Of a stretch of DNA of 10,388 bases, positions 1 through 7,060 are shown in pieces. The translations under genes were made by a program, and so were the position numbers. A model generated the notes under the pieces. It was not told the origin of the DNA. It was given only the letters and a program-made list of their open reading frames with translations, and made no database searches. Source of the stretch: Alphaproteobacteria bacterium (GTDB taxonomy: Bacteria > Pseudomonadota > Alphaproteobacteria > Rhizobiales > Aestuariivirgaceae); assembly GCA_026400595.1 (NCBI GenBank), contig JAPLOT010000073.1, positions 1-10,388 on the forward strand. Reading direction: 5' to 3'. Every line of letters begins with the position of its first letter. The stretch's first letter is position 1.

Positions 1-993
1 CGGCTGACGGCGGCTTTGGCCGCCATCCCCAACATCCCGTTCGACGATGTGCCTGACGGCAAGGATGAGACCGGCAATGTCGAGATGCGGCGCTGGGGAG
101 AGAAGCCGGAGTTTGCCTTCGAACCGCGCCAGCACTTCGACATCGGCGAGTATCTGGGGCTGCTCGACTTCGAGAGCGCAGCGAAGATCGCCGGGGCGCG
201 CTTCGCGGTCATGCGGGGGCAGCTGGCGCGGCTCGAGCGCGCCCTGGCCCAGTTCATGCTCGACTGGCAGACCGGCACCAATGGCTATACCGAGAACTAC
301 GTGCCCTATCTGGTGAACGACGCCGCCATGTTCGGCACGGCGCAGCTTCCGAAATTCGCCGAGGACCAGTTCCGCACCACCGATGGGCGCTGGCTCATTC
401 CCACCGCCGAGGTCTCGCTCACCAACCTCGCGCGCGAGTCGGTGCTCGAGGAGAAGGACCTGCCGCTGCGGCTCACCGCCTACACGCCCTGCTTCCGTGC
501 CGAGGCGGGCGCTGCCGGGCGCGACACGCGCGGCATGATCCGCCAGCATCAGTTCTCCAAGGTCGAGCTGGTCTCGATCACCACGCCCGAAACATCGCGC
601 GAAGAGCTGGAGCGCATGACCTCCTGTGCCGAGAGCGTGCTGCAGCAGCTTGGCCTGCATTACCGCGTCATGCGGCTCTGCGCCGGCGACATGGGCTTCG
701 GCAGCCGCATGACCTATGACCTCGAGGTGTGGCTCCCCGGCCAGAACGCCTTCCGCGAGATTTCCTCCTGTTCGGTCTGCGGCGATTTCCAGGCGCGCCG
801 GATGGAGGCGCGCTACAAGCCGCTCGATGGCAAGGGCACCCGCTATGTCCATACGCTGAATGGGTCAGGTCTCGCGGTCGGCCGGACGCTGGTTGCCGTC
901 CTCGAGAACTACCAGAACGCCGACGGCACTGTCACAATCCCGGAAGCCCTGCGCCCCTATATGGGCGGCGCAGAGAGAATCACGAGGCCCTGA
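1..993 (+). CDS. serS: Seryl-tRNA synthetase, 3' part (start lies outside the window)
   Basis: Class II aminoacyl-tRNA synthetase that activates serine with ATP and charges tRNA(Ser) (and tRNA(Sec) where present) in the cytoplasm. The reading frame is open to base 1, so the N-terminal part, mainly the tRNA-binding coiled coil, is missing; about 330 codons remain of a protein usually near 425 residues. The visible part begins just before the family's AIPNIP segment and covers the catalytic core. Class II motif 2 (TPCFRAEAGAAGRDTRG then IRQHQF) lies at about 484-564, the EISSCS segment near 760-780, and motif 3 (LNGSGLAVGRTL) at about 856-891. The C-terminus ends shortly after the family's RPYMGG. 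The stop codon overlaps the surE start by one base (TGATG), so the two are very likely co-transcribed. I see nothing unusual in the visible part. Confidence 0.98.
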   Translation, partial: RLTAALAAIPNIPFDDVPDGKDETGNVEMRRWGEKPEFAFEPRQHFDIGEYLGLLDFESAAKIAGARFAVMRGQLARLERALAQFMLDWQTGTNGYTENYVPYLVNDAAMFGTAQLPKFAEDQFRTTDGRWLIPTAEVSLTNLARESVLEEKDLPLRLTAYTPCFRAEAGAAGRDTRGMIRQHQFSKVELVSITTPETSREELERMTSCAESVLQQLGLHYRVMRLCAGDMGFGSRMTYDLEVWLPGQNAFREISSCSVCGDFQARRMEARYKPLDGKGTRYVHTLNGSGLAVGRTLVAVLENYQNADGTVTIPEALRPYMGGAERITRP

Positions 994-1754
994 TGCGCAT
1001 CCTTGTCACCAACGACGACGGCATTCACGCCCCCGGGCTTGAGGTGCTGGAAACCATCGCCCGGAACATCGCCGACGATGTCTGGGTCGTGGCGCCGGCG
1101 GAGGAAAACTCGGGAGCGGGGCACTCGCTCTCGCTCGCCGATCCCATTCGTTACCGGAAACTTGGCGAACGGCGCTTCGAGGTGGCTGGCACGCCGACAG
1201 ACTGCGTGGTCATGGCGGTCCGCAAGATCCTGCCGGGCATGCCCGACCTCGTGCTGTCAGGCGTGAACCGCGGCCAGAACATCGCCGATGACGTCACCTA
1301 TTCCAGCACCATCGCGGCGGCGATGGAGGGGACGCTGCTCGGCCTCAAGTCCATCGCGCTGTCGCAGGTGACGGGCATCCACGGCAACGGCTTCTCCTAC
1401 GAGGTGGCGGCGCAGTATGGCACCGGCGTGGTGAAGAAGCTGATGGCCATGACTTTCGGCCCAGGCGTGCTGATGAACGTCAACTTTCCCGATTGCCGCC
1501 CCGATGAACTGCAGGGCGTGGAAGTAACGCGGCAGGGCAAGCGCGACGTGAACCTGCTCACCGTCGACGAACGCGTCGATGCGCGCGGCAACAACTACTA
1601 CTGGCTTGGGTTCAAGCGCGAGCGCGGCAACCCTGCCATCGGCACCGATCTCTGGGCCGCCTTCAACAAGCGCATCTCGGTCACGCCGCTGCACCTCAAT
1701 CTCACGCAGGTCGAGGCGATGGAGGCGGTACGCGCGGCACTCGAGACGCCGTGA
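993..1754 (+). CDS. surE: 5'/3'-nucleotidase SurE
   Basis: Metal-dependent phosphatase that removes phosphate from nucleoside 5'- and 3'-monophosphates; in some bacteria it also acts on short polyphosphate. It is cytoplasmic and linked to stress and stationary-phase survival. The 253-aa protein has the usual family length. The N-terminal metal site TNDDG spans residues 6-10 (Asp8, Asp9), with Ser40 in EENSGAGHSLS and Asn92 in SGVNRGQN as the other expected metal or phosphate contacts. The ATG at 993 is chosen because the SurE signature starts at once (MRILVTNDDG), it overlaps the serS stop, and a GAGG lies at 984-987. The same frame stays open upstream to 729, but that stretch is a shadow of serS. 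Its last four bases overlap the pcm start (GTGA). The surE-pcm pairing is also known from E. coli, where the two genes overlap. Confidence 0.98.
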   Translation: MRILVTNDDGIHAPGLEVLETIARNIADDVWVVAPAEENSGAGHSLSLADPIRYRKLGERRFEVAGTPTDCVVMAVRKILPGMPDLVLSGVNRGQNIADDVTYSSTIAAAMEGTLLGLKSIALSQVTGIHGNGFSYEVAAQYGTGVVKKLMAMTFGPGVLMNVNFPDCRPDELQGVEVTRQGKRDVNLLTVDERVDARGNNYYWLGFKRERGNPAIGTDLWAAFNKRISVTPLHLNLTQVEAMEAVRAALETP

Positions 1755-2395
1755 CCGCCGATCCCCGCAAGGTTGCCCTGATCATGGCCCTGCGAAACCA
1801 GGGCGTGCGCGACATGCGGGTTCTGGAAGCCATCGAGAAGGTGCCGCGCGAACTCTTCGTCGAGCAGCCCTTCCTCGATCAGGCCTATGCCGACCAGCCG
1901 CTGCCCATCGACTGCGGCCAGACCATCTCGCAGCCCTTCATTGTGGGCCTCATGACCGATCGCCTGCAGCTGGAAGAGCGCCACAAGGTGCTCGAGATCG
2001 GCACGGGCTCGGGCTATCAGACTGCCATTCTCGCCCAGCTCTGCCGCCGCGTCTTCACCATCGAGCGCTACCGCACGCTGTCCAGGCAGGCCGAGGAACG
2101 CTTCAGGGCGCTGAAGCTCAACAACATCACGCAGCTGGTGGCCGACGGCATGAAGGGCTGGCCCCAGCTTGCGCCCTTCGATCGCATCATCGTCACGGCT
2201 GCCGCAGCCCAGGAGGTGCCGCCTGCACTGCTCGAGCAGCTCGCCATCGGCGGCATCATGATCATTCCGCTGGAGGAGCGGCCCGGAAAGCAGGATCTCT
2301 ATCGCATTACCCGAACGGCCAAGGGCTATGACCAGGAGCATCTTCTGCCGGTGCGCTTCGTGCCGCTTGTCGAGGGCTTGGCCCGTGAAATCTGA
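1751..2395 (+). CDS. pcm: Protein-L-isoaspartate O-methyltransferase
   Basis: Uses S-adenosylmethionine to methylate L-isoaspartyl residues formed by spontaneous damage of Asn and Asp, starting their repair to normal aspartate. It is a cytoplasmic protein-repair enzyme. The 214-aa product aligns along its length with E. coli PCM. The family's GQTISQP signature is at residues 56-62, with the active-site serine at Ser60. SAM-binding motif I (VLEIGTGSGYQTAIL) is at 80-94, an acidic loop follows at 132, and IIVTAAA is at 146-152. The C-terminal RFVPLV motif is present. The start is a GTG inside the surE stop (GTGA, 4-nt overlap). It places the first helix exactly where E. coli PCM has it, so the downstream ATG at codon 12 is less likely. 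Translation is probably coupled to surE. Confidence 0.97.
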   Translation: MTADPRKVALIMALRNQGVRDMRVLEAIEKVPRELFVEQPFLDQAYADQPLPIDCGQTISQPFIVGLMTDRLQLEERHKVLEIGTGSGYQTAILAQLCRRVFTIERYRTLSRQAEERFRALKLNNITQLVADGMKGWPQLAPFDRIIVTAAAAQEVPPALLEQLAIGGIMIIPLEERPGKQDLYRITRTAKGYDQEHLLPVRFVPLVEGLAREI

Positions 2396-2414
2396 TGCGG
2401 CTTGGCTCGCCGCA
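2396..2414 (+). terminator. Small GC-rich hairpin directly after pcm (possible weak terminator or 3' processing element)
   Basis: A perfect 6-bp inverted repeat, TGCGGC and GCCGCA, surrounds a 7-nt loop and starts on the base right after the pcm stop codon. No T-tract follows, so it is not a textbook intrinsic terminator. It could attenuate read-through from serS-surE-pcm into the next gene or protect the mRNA 3' end. Confidence 0.25.
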
Positions 2415-2446
2415 ACCATATTCGTGATGAGCTTGGTGCAACAACG

Positions 2447-2453
2447 AAGGAGA
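2447..2453 (+). promoter_or_regulatory. Strong ribosome binding site deciding the GTG start at 2459
   Basis: AAGGAGA lies 5 nt before the GTG at 2459. It supports that codon over the in-frame upstream start possibilities, which would add 19 residues in front of a clear signal peptide. Confidence 0.85.
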
Positions 2454-2458
2454 AACCC

Positions 2459-3193
2459 GTGAATCTGCTCCGCTGTCTGGTTATCATGTGTCTGGCCCTC
2501 TCGGCCATCGGGCTGGCATCAGCGCAGGCGTCCGCGCGCGAAGTGCTGATCGGCAGCACCAGTTACGAGGCGCGGCCGATCCGCGACACGATCAATATCG
2601 GTGGCCGTGAAGGCCAGTTCCGTGGCCTGCGGTTCGATGTGCGCCAGAGCGATGTCGAAGTGCTGGAGTTCCGCGTCGTCTATGGCAATGGCTCCAGCGA
2701 AGACTTCAGGGTGCGCCAATTCTTCCGCGCGGGAACGTCCTCGCGCGTCTTCGATCTCATGGGGCGGCAGCGCGCCATCCGCCAGATCATCGTCACCTAC
2801 GTGCCGTCCGGCCCTGCGCGCATCCAGTTCTACGGCGTGGAAGGTGGCGGGGGCGGCGGCGTCATTGCCAACTGGGAGCAGCTTGGCTGCAAGAGCGTGG
2901 GCTTCCTGATCGATCGCGATGTCATTCAGGTTGGCCGTCAGGACGGCCGCTTCCGGGCGCTGCGGCTGGAAGTCTCCGAGTCGCCGGTCGAGTTCTTCGA
3001 CCTGCGCGTGGTCTTCGGCAATGGCGTCAAGCAGGACATCCGCGTCAGGGAGCTGATCCGGCCTGGCGAAAGAACGCGCCCGCTGGATCTCGTCGGCGAC
3101 AATCGCGGCATCGCGCGGGTCGAGATGGTCTATCGCTCCATCGCCGGCTTCAAGGGCAAGGCCCGCGTCTGCGTCAGCGGGCTGAGCCGCTAG
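2459..3193 (+). CDS. Secreted protein with two tandem copies of a beta-rich domain, function unknown
   Basis: A 244-aa exported protein. Residues 1-26 form a Sec signal peptide (hydrophobic core about 4-20, probable cleavage after ASA at 24-26). Two homologous units follow. Unit A has its core at residues 42-114 and unit B at 153-225, with a glycine linker (Gly129-134) between them. An ungapped hand alignment of the cores gives 32 identities in 73 positions, including the shared pieces RVV-x-GNG, D-x-RVR and DL-x-G. The alternating hydrophobic pattern suggests beta sandwiches. Cys144 and Cys238 are the only cysteines in the mature protein and could form a disulfide in unit B. The pattern recalls small secreted DUF2541-type proteins, but I am not sure of that family. 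The GTG start is set by the ribosome binding site at 2447. It follows pcm by 63 nt and overlaps the convergent permease gene by 4 nt. The role is unknown; a periplasmic location is inferred. Confidence 0.88.
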   Translation: MNLLRCLVIMCLALSAIGLASAQASAREVLIGSTSYEARPIRDTINIGGREGQFRGLRFDVRQSDVEVLEFRVVYGNGSSEDFRVRQFFRAGTSSRVFDLMGRQRAIRQIIVTYVPSGPARIQFYGVEGGGGGGVIANWEQLGCKSVGFLIDRDVIQVGRQDGRFRALRLEVSESPVEFFDLRVVFGNGVKQDIRVRELIRPGERTRPLDLVGDNRGIARVEMVYRSIAGFKGKARVCVSGLSR

Positions 3194-4089
3194 GGCTGTT
3201 CGAAATCGCGGACCGGCGCGATGTTGCGCGCCGTCTCGCGGATCGAGATGTAGATGGCGCAGGCGATCAGAATGCCGACGCCGACGAAGGTCCAGAGGTC
3301 GGGAAAGTCGCCGAAGAAGTACCAGCCGGCGGCCACCGCCATGATCATCTCCGTATAGGCCAGCGGTGCGAGGAGCGAGGCTTCGGCATGGTCATAGGCC
3401 TTGACGATCAGGTAGTGCCCGCCATTGGCGAAGAAGGAGAGCAGGGCGAAGAGCCCCCATTGTTCGAGACTCACCGGCTGCCACACGAAGATGACGGCGA
3501 CGGACATGATCGCCGCTCCCATCAGGCTGGTGTAGAAGGTCGTCACCATGGCCGGCGCGCTGCCCGAGATGCGGCGGGTCAGCAGCATGTAGATGGCCAG
3601 CGACAGGCCGGCGGCAAGGGCCATGAAGACGCCGGGGTTCAGTTCCTGGAATCCCGGCCTGATGATGATCAGCGTGCCGATGAATCCGATGATCACGGCC
3701 ATCCAGCGCCGGATGCCGACCTGCTCGCCCAGCACCAGCGGCGAGAGCATTGTCACGATCAGCGGCTGCACGAAGAAGATCGACAGGCAGTCGGCGATCG
3801 GCAGATAGGTCAGGCCCCAGAAGAAGAAGCCGGTAGCGGCAATGAGGAAGCTGGCGCGCAGGGCATGCATCGCCGGCATGTTGGGGACGAGGCCCCGCGC
3901 GCCGGCGAGGCTCAGCGCGAAGGGCAATGTCATCAGCGTGCCGAAGAAGAGCCGCGCCCAGACGATCTGCAGGATCGGCACGCCCTGCTGGCCGAGGAAC
4001 TTGGCCACCACGTCGAGGAAGGGCAGGATGGCCATGGCCGAGAGCATCAGGCCGATGCCGATCAGCGGTTGCGAGGTCCTCGACGTCAT
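3190..4089 (-). CDS. EamA/DMT-superfamily permease, ten-helix
   Basis: Integral inner-membrane transporter of the drug/metabolite transporter superfamily. The 299-aa length is typical. The protein shows the two-fold EamA layout: about ten hydrophobic helices in two halves, with first-half helices near residues 10-30, 39-59, 77-96, 100-120 and 129-145 and a similar set after about residue 150. FVQPLIVTMLSPLVLGE resembles the conserved segment at the end of EamA half 1, and LAPLAYTEMIMAVAAGWYFFGD is its equivalent in half 2. The family moves amino acids, S-adenosylmethionine, nucleotide sugars and other metabolites; the substrate cannot be read from sequence. It starts 32 nt after the stop of the dimethylglycine-dehydrogenase-like gene and probably shares its mRNA, which hints at an N-methylated amine or a breakdown product. 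No good ribosome binding site precedes the ATG. The stop overlaps the convergent gene in a shared CTAG. Confidence 0.93.
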   Translation of the reverse strand: MTSRTSQPLIGIGLMLSAMAILPFLDVVAKFLGQQGVPILQIVWARLFFGTLMTLPFALSLAGARGLVPNMPAMHALRASFLIAATGFFFWGLTYLPIADCLSIFFVQPLIVTMLSPLVLGEQVGIRRWMAVIIGFIGTLIIIRPGFQELNPGVFMALAAGLSLAIYMLLTRRISGSAPAMVTTFYTSLMGAAIMSVAVIFVWQPVSLEQWGLFALLSFFANGGHYLIVKAYDHAEASLLAPLAYTEMIMAVAAGWYFFGDFPDLWTFVGVGILIACAIYISIRETARNIAPVRDFEQP

Positions 4090-4121
4090 GGCCGGGCTTT
4101 AGCGGTGCCCGCGCTGCGGCG

Positions 4122-6545
4122 CTAGGCCCTCAGCCTTGCGTTCTCGGCATCCCAGATCGACTCCGCGATGATGCGGGCCCTGCGCTTCTCGGTGAAGACC
4201 ATGACGTCGAACTCCGTGCCCTCGGCCGCCAGCTTCGGATCGACATAGGCGAAGGCCAGCGACTTGCCGACCTTGTGGCCGAAGGCGCCGGAAGTGGTGA
4301 CGCCCACCACCTTTTCGCCGTGATAGACCGGCTCGTTGCCCATGCAGTCGGAGTCGGTGTTGTCGACCTCCATGTAGACCAGCTTCATGCGTGGGCCACG
4401 CTGCTTGTTCACCAGTGTCGGCGCCTTGCCGATGAAGTCCGGCTTGTCGAGGCGCAGGAAACGCTCCATCGAAGCCTCGATCATGTCGATCTCGGTGGTG
4501 AGCTCCGAGCCCCAGCCGCGGTAGGATTTCTCCATGCGGAGCGAGTTCATCGCATAGGTGCCGAAGAGCCGGATGCCGAAGGACTTGCCCGCCGCCATCA
4601 GCGCATCATAGACCGCGGGCATATGCGCCATCGGCACATGCAGCTCCCAGCCCAGTTCGCCCACATAGTTGACGCGCAGCAGGCGCACGCCGGGAACGCC
4701 GGCGACGGTGGCTTCCTTGCCGGTCAGCCAGCGGAAGCTCGGGTTGGAGAGATCGGTATCGGTGCATTGGCTCAGCACGTCGCGCGCCTTGGGGCCGGCC
4801 AGAACCAGCACGCCATAGGCGTCGGTGATGTCGGTGATGGTCACATCCTCGCCGTCGTGCTTGCGCCAGTTCAGCTGGTCAAGGTCATGCAGCTGCGCCA
4901 CCGCGGCCGACAGCACGTAGAAATGCTCCGGCCCCAGCCGCGTGACGGTGATCTCGGATTCGATGAAACCATTGGCATTCAGCAGATGGCCAAGGATGAT
5001 TCCGCCGTCCTTGGCCGGAATCTTGTTGGCGCAGATGCGTTCGAGAAAGGCATGGGCATCCTTGCCCTTCACGTCGTACTTGGAGAAGGTCGAGAGGTCC
5101 ATCAAGCCTACGCTCTCGCGCACGGCCAGCGCTTCTGCCTTCACCGCGTCCCACCAGTTTGAGCGGCGGAAGGAGTATGCCTCGCCCTTGCCGCTCCTGT
5201 CGTACCAGCGGGGCCGCTCCCAGCCGAAAATCTGTGCGAACTGCGCACCCTCGGCCTTCAGCTTGTCGTAGAGCGCGGACTTGCGCAGGCCGCGGCCCAC
5301 TTCATGCTGCTCGGCGGGTTTGTAGCAGTAGTACATGTGATGGTAGTCGGCGACCGAGACTTCGGCCGTGTAGTCCTTCGTCGCCCAGTTGCCGAAGCGC
5401 CGCGGATCGAATTCGCGCATGTTGATCTCGGACTGGCCATGCACCATCCATTGCGCCAGGTACTTGCCGGCGCCGCCGCCCTGGCAGATGCCGATCGAGG
5501 CGCCGCAATGCATCCAGTAGTTCTTCGGACCGGGGGCTGGTCCTGAGAGATAGGTGCCGTCCGGCGTATGGGTGATGGCGCCCGAGACGATGGACTTGAT
5601 GCCGGTCTGTCCGAAGAGCGGCAGGCGTTCGGTGGCCTTCTCCAGCCAGGGCATGAGGCGGTCGAGCTCGGGGGCCTCCAGCTCGCTCTCGTAGTCCCAG
5701 CGCGGCGGCTTGCCCTCCCAGCAGACATGCGCGGTGGCCGTTTCGTAGGGGCCGACCAGCACGCCGTTGGTTTCCTCGCGCAGGTAGGCGTGGGCGTAGG
5801 GATCGCGCACCACCGGAAGTTCCGGCTTGAGGTCGATCAGCTCCTTCAGCGGCTCGGTGATGACGTAGTGATGCAGCATGTTGGCGATGGGCACGTTGTG
5901 CCCGGTCCAGGCGCCCACCACGTCGCAATAGGAGCCGGCGGAATTCACCACGTGTTCGCAGTCGATGTTGCCCTGTTCGGTGAAGACGCGCCACTCGCCA
6001 TTGGGCAGCAGCTTGATGTCGGTCACGCGGTTGCGGCGGTAGATCTCGGCGCCCAGCTTGCGGGCACCCGCCGCCATGGCATTGGTGATGTCGGCCGGCG
6101 CCACATGCCCGTCATGCACGGTGCGGAAGGCGGCCTTGATGCCGAAGGTCTCGAGATAGGGATGGTACTTGGGGATATCGGAGGGTCCGATGATCTCGCA
6201 CTCGTATCCGGCCAGCCGCGAGATGCCGTAGACATATTTCAGCCAGTTCACCTCCTCGTCGGTGGTGGCCAGCCGCAGGCCGCCGCAGCCGTGCCACGAC
6301 ACCGCATGGCCGGTCAGCGCCTCGAGCTGGGAATAGAGCTGGGTGCCATAGACATGCACCTTGGTCATGTTGAGCGAGCCGTTGAAATGCGGACACTGGC
6401 CCGCCGCATGCCAGGTGGAGCCCGAGGTCAGTTCGCCCTTCTCGATCAGGACGATGTCGGTCCAGCCTTCCAGCGCCAGGTGATAGAGCAGGCCCACGCC
6501 CATGACTCCGCCACCGACGATGACGACGCGCGCATGTGATTTCAT
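4122..6545 (-). CDS. Dimethylglycine/sarcosine dehydrogenase-like flavoprotein (FAD oxidoreductase plus GcvT folate domains)
   Basis: An 807-aa enzyme expected to oxidise an N-methyl group of dimethylglycine, sarcosine or a related amine and pass the one-carbon unit to tetrahydrofolate. Domains in order: FAD-dependent DAO fold (about 5-370) with dinucleotide motif VVIVGGGVMG (7-16); connecting FAO-type domain (about 370-430); GcvT aminomethyltransferase-like domain (about 435-700) with YVGELGWELH (627-636) and SLRMEKSYRGWG (668-679); and the small GcvT C-terminal barrel (about 715-800). SGSTWHAAG (41-49) contains His46, matching the histidine that carries covalent FAD in mitochondrial dimethylglycine dehydrogenase. 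His225/His226 lie where related oxidases have a catalytic histidine. The length fits the family. The ATG at 6545 has GGAGAG at 6550-6555. It is first in a probable two-gene unit with the EamA permease and is divergent from the SH3-like gene. The exact substrate is open; sarcosine, dimethylglycine and other N-methyl compounds all fit. Confidence 0.93.
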   Translation of the reverse strand: MKSHARVVIVGGGVMGVGLLYHLALEGWTDIVLIEKGELTSGSTWHAAGQCPHFNGSLNMTKVHVYGTQLYSQLEALTGHAVSWHGCGGLRLATTDEEVNWLKYVYGISRLAGYECEIIGPSDIPKYHPYLETFGIKAAFRTVHDGHVAPADITNAMAAGARKLGAEIYRRNRVTDIKLLPNGEWRVFTEQGNIDCEHVVNSAGSYCDVVGAWTGHNVPIANMLHHYVITEPLKELIDLKPELPVVRDPYAHAYLREETNGVLVGPYETATAHVCWEGKPPRWDYESELEAPELDRLMPWLEKATERLPLFGQTGIKSIVSGAITHTPDGTYLSGPAPGPKNYWMHCGASIGICQGGGAGKYLAQWMVHGQSEINMREFDPRRFGNWATKDYTAEVSVADYHHMYYCYKPAEQHEVGRGLRKSALYDKLKAEGAQFAQIFGWERPRWYDRSGKGEAYSFRRSNWWDAVKAEALAVRESVGLMDLSTFSKYDVKGKDAHAFLERICANKIPAKDGGIILGHLLNANGFIESEITVTRLGPEHFYVLSAAVAQLHDLDQLNWRKHDGEDVTITDITDAYGVLVLAGPKARDVLSQCTDTDLSNPSFRWLTGKEATVAGVPGVRLLRVNYVGELGWELHVPMAHMPAVYDALMAAGKSFGIRLFGTYAMNSLRMEKSYRGWGSELTTEIDMIEASMERFLRLDKPDFIGKAPTLVNKQRGPRMKLVYMEVDNTDSDCMGNEPVYHGEKVVGVTTSGAFGHKVGKSLAFAYVDPKLAAEGTEFDVMVFTEKRRARIIAESIWDAENARLRA

Positions 6546-6549
6546 GTAA

Positions 6550-6555
6550 CTCTCC
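6550..6555 (-). promoter_or_regulatory. Ribosome binding site of the dehydrogenase gene
   Basis: On the minus strand GGAGAG lies 4 nt before the ATG at 6545 (core GGAG at 6 nt). It supports the start that puts the FAD-binding beta strand at residues 6-10. Confidence 0.7.
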
Positions 6556-6661
6556 AGAAAGATTGGCCGAAGCTAGCCCGGCGGCCCGCGGAGGGGCAAG
6601 TTCCAGTCAATCCTCTTCACCAGTCCAGCGGCGTTTACAAGGGCAAAAACCCATGCGCGTG

Positions 6662-6676
6662 GTGAGCGCCGCTCAC
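6662..6676. promoter_or_regulatory. 15-bp inverted repeat in the divergent intergenic region (possible operator)
   Basis: GTGAGCG and CGCTCAC flank one central C, a perfect 7-bp dyad. It sits in the 194-nt gap between the divergent dehydrogenase and SH3-like genes, about 117 nt from the dehydrogenase start and 64 nt from the SH3-gene start. The position suits a regulator site, but the match is short and GC-rich DNA produces such dyads by chance. I could not identify convincing -35/-10 boxes in the gap. Confidence 0.3.
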
Positions 6677-6729
6677 GCACCGCCATTCATGCTGGGTTCA
6701 GCCGGGTGGGCCGAGAAGGGTTCATCGAT

Positions 6730-6734
6730 GGAGG
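6730..6734 (+). promoter_or_regulatory. Ribosome binding site deciding the ATG at 6740
   Basis: GGAGG lies 5 nt before the ATG at 6740. It overlaps the last base of another in-frame ATG at 6728, so the downstream ATG is the better start; it also gives a cleaner signal peptide. Confidence 0.8.
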
Positions 6735-6739
6735 TTGCC

Positions 6740-7060
6740 ATGAGACATGTTGCGCTTGCCCTTGCCCTGCTGCCGGTCCTTGCCGCTCCGGCCCTGGCCA
6801 CGTCCGGTCCGGGCTGTCTCGTCGTGGTGAATGTCGCCGGGGATGACGGGCTGAACCTGCGGTCGCGGCCCTCGGCCGGCTCGGACATCGTCGACGTTCT
6901 GGTGCCCGGTCAGCACGGCATCATACATCTGGACGCCCCCTGCGAACCGCCGCACCGCGCCTGGGCCAGCCGCTGGTGTCCGGTCACGCATTACAATGGC
7001 GATGACGTCACCAGGGGCTGGGTCAAGGCCCGCTACGTGCGCGACAGCGACTGTCCTTGA
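6740..7060 (+). CDS. Small secreted SH3-like domain protein
   Basis: A 106-aa exported protein, probably periplasmic. Residues 1-20 are a Sec signal peptide with a long Ala/Leu core and an ALA cleavage site. The mature part of about 86 residues carries a bacterial SH3-like signature: GLNLRSRPS (37-45), then a VDVLVPG turn, and a closing GWVKARYVRD (93-102). Such domains commonly bind peptidoglycan or act as protein-protein adaptors. Four cysteines (26, 68, 80, 105) in so short a mature chain suggest two disulfides, consistent with a periplasmic location. The start is chosen from the GGAGG at 6730; the frame is open further upstream, but that stretch has no coding look. It is divergent from the dehydrogenase. 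Its stop codon directly abuts the stop of the convergent membrane protein gene. Function unknown beyond the domain. Confidence 0.85.
   Translation: MRHVALALALLPVLAAPALATSGPGCLVVVNVAGDDGLNLRSRPSAGSDIVDVLVPGQHGIIHLDAPCEPPHRAWASRWCPVTHYNGDDVTRGWVKARYVRDSDCP

Noticed and set aside
729..992. Upstream extension of the surE frame
   Set aside because: Overlaps serS in another frame and adds residues before the NDDG site, which sits at the very N-terminus in this family.
1598..2419. Open frame of 273 codons on the minus strand
   Set aside because: Antisense to surE and pcm, both strongly identified by motif.
4097..4121. TAGCG/CGCTA imperfect hairpin between the dehydrogenase and permease genes
   Set aside because: Only 5 bp, long loop, no T-run; not convincing as a terminator.
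3927..5162. Long open frame of 411 codons on the plus strand
   Set aside because: Lies antisense to the permease and the dehydrogenase, which have clear domain motifs; its composition is that of a GC-rich shadow frame.
5568..6539. Open frame of 323 codons on the plus strand
   Set aside because: Antisense to the FAD domain of the dehydrogenase; rich in His/Gly/Ala/Val with no recognisable motif, as expected for a mirror of a GC-rich gene.
6536..6739. N-terminal extension of the SH3-like protein
   Set aside because: Has no ribosome binding site and would bury the signal peptide; the ATG at 6740 with GGAGG fits better.
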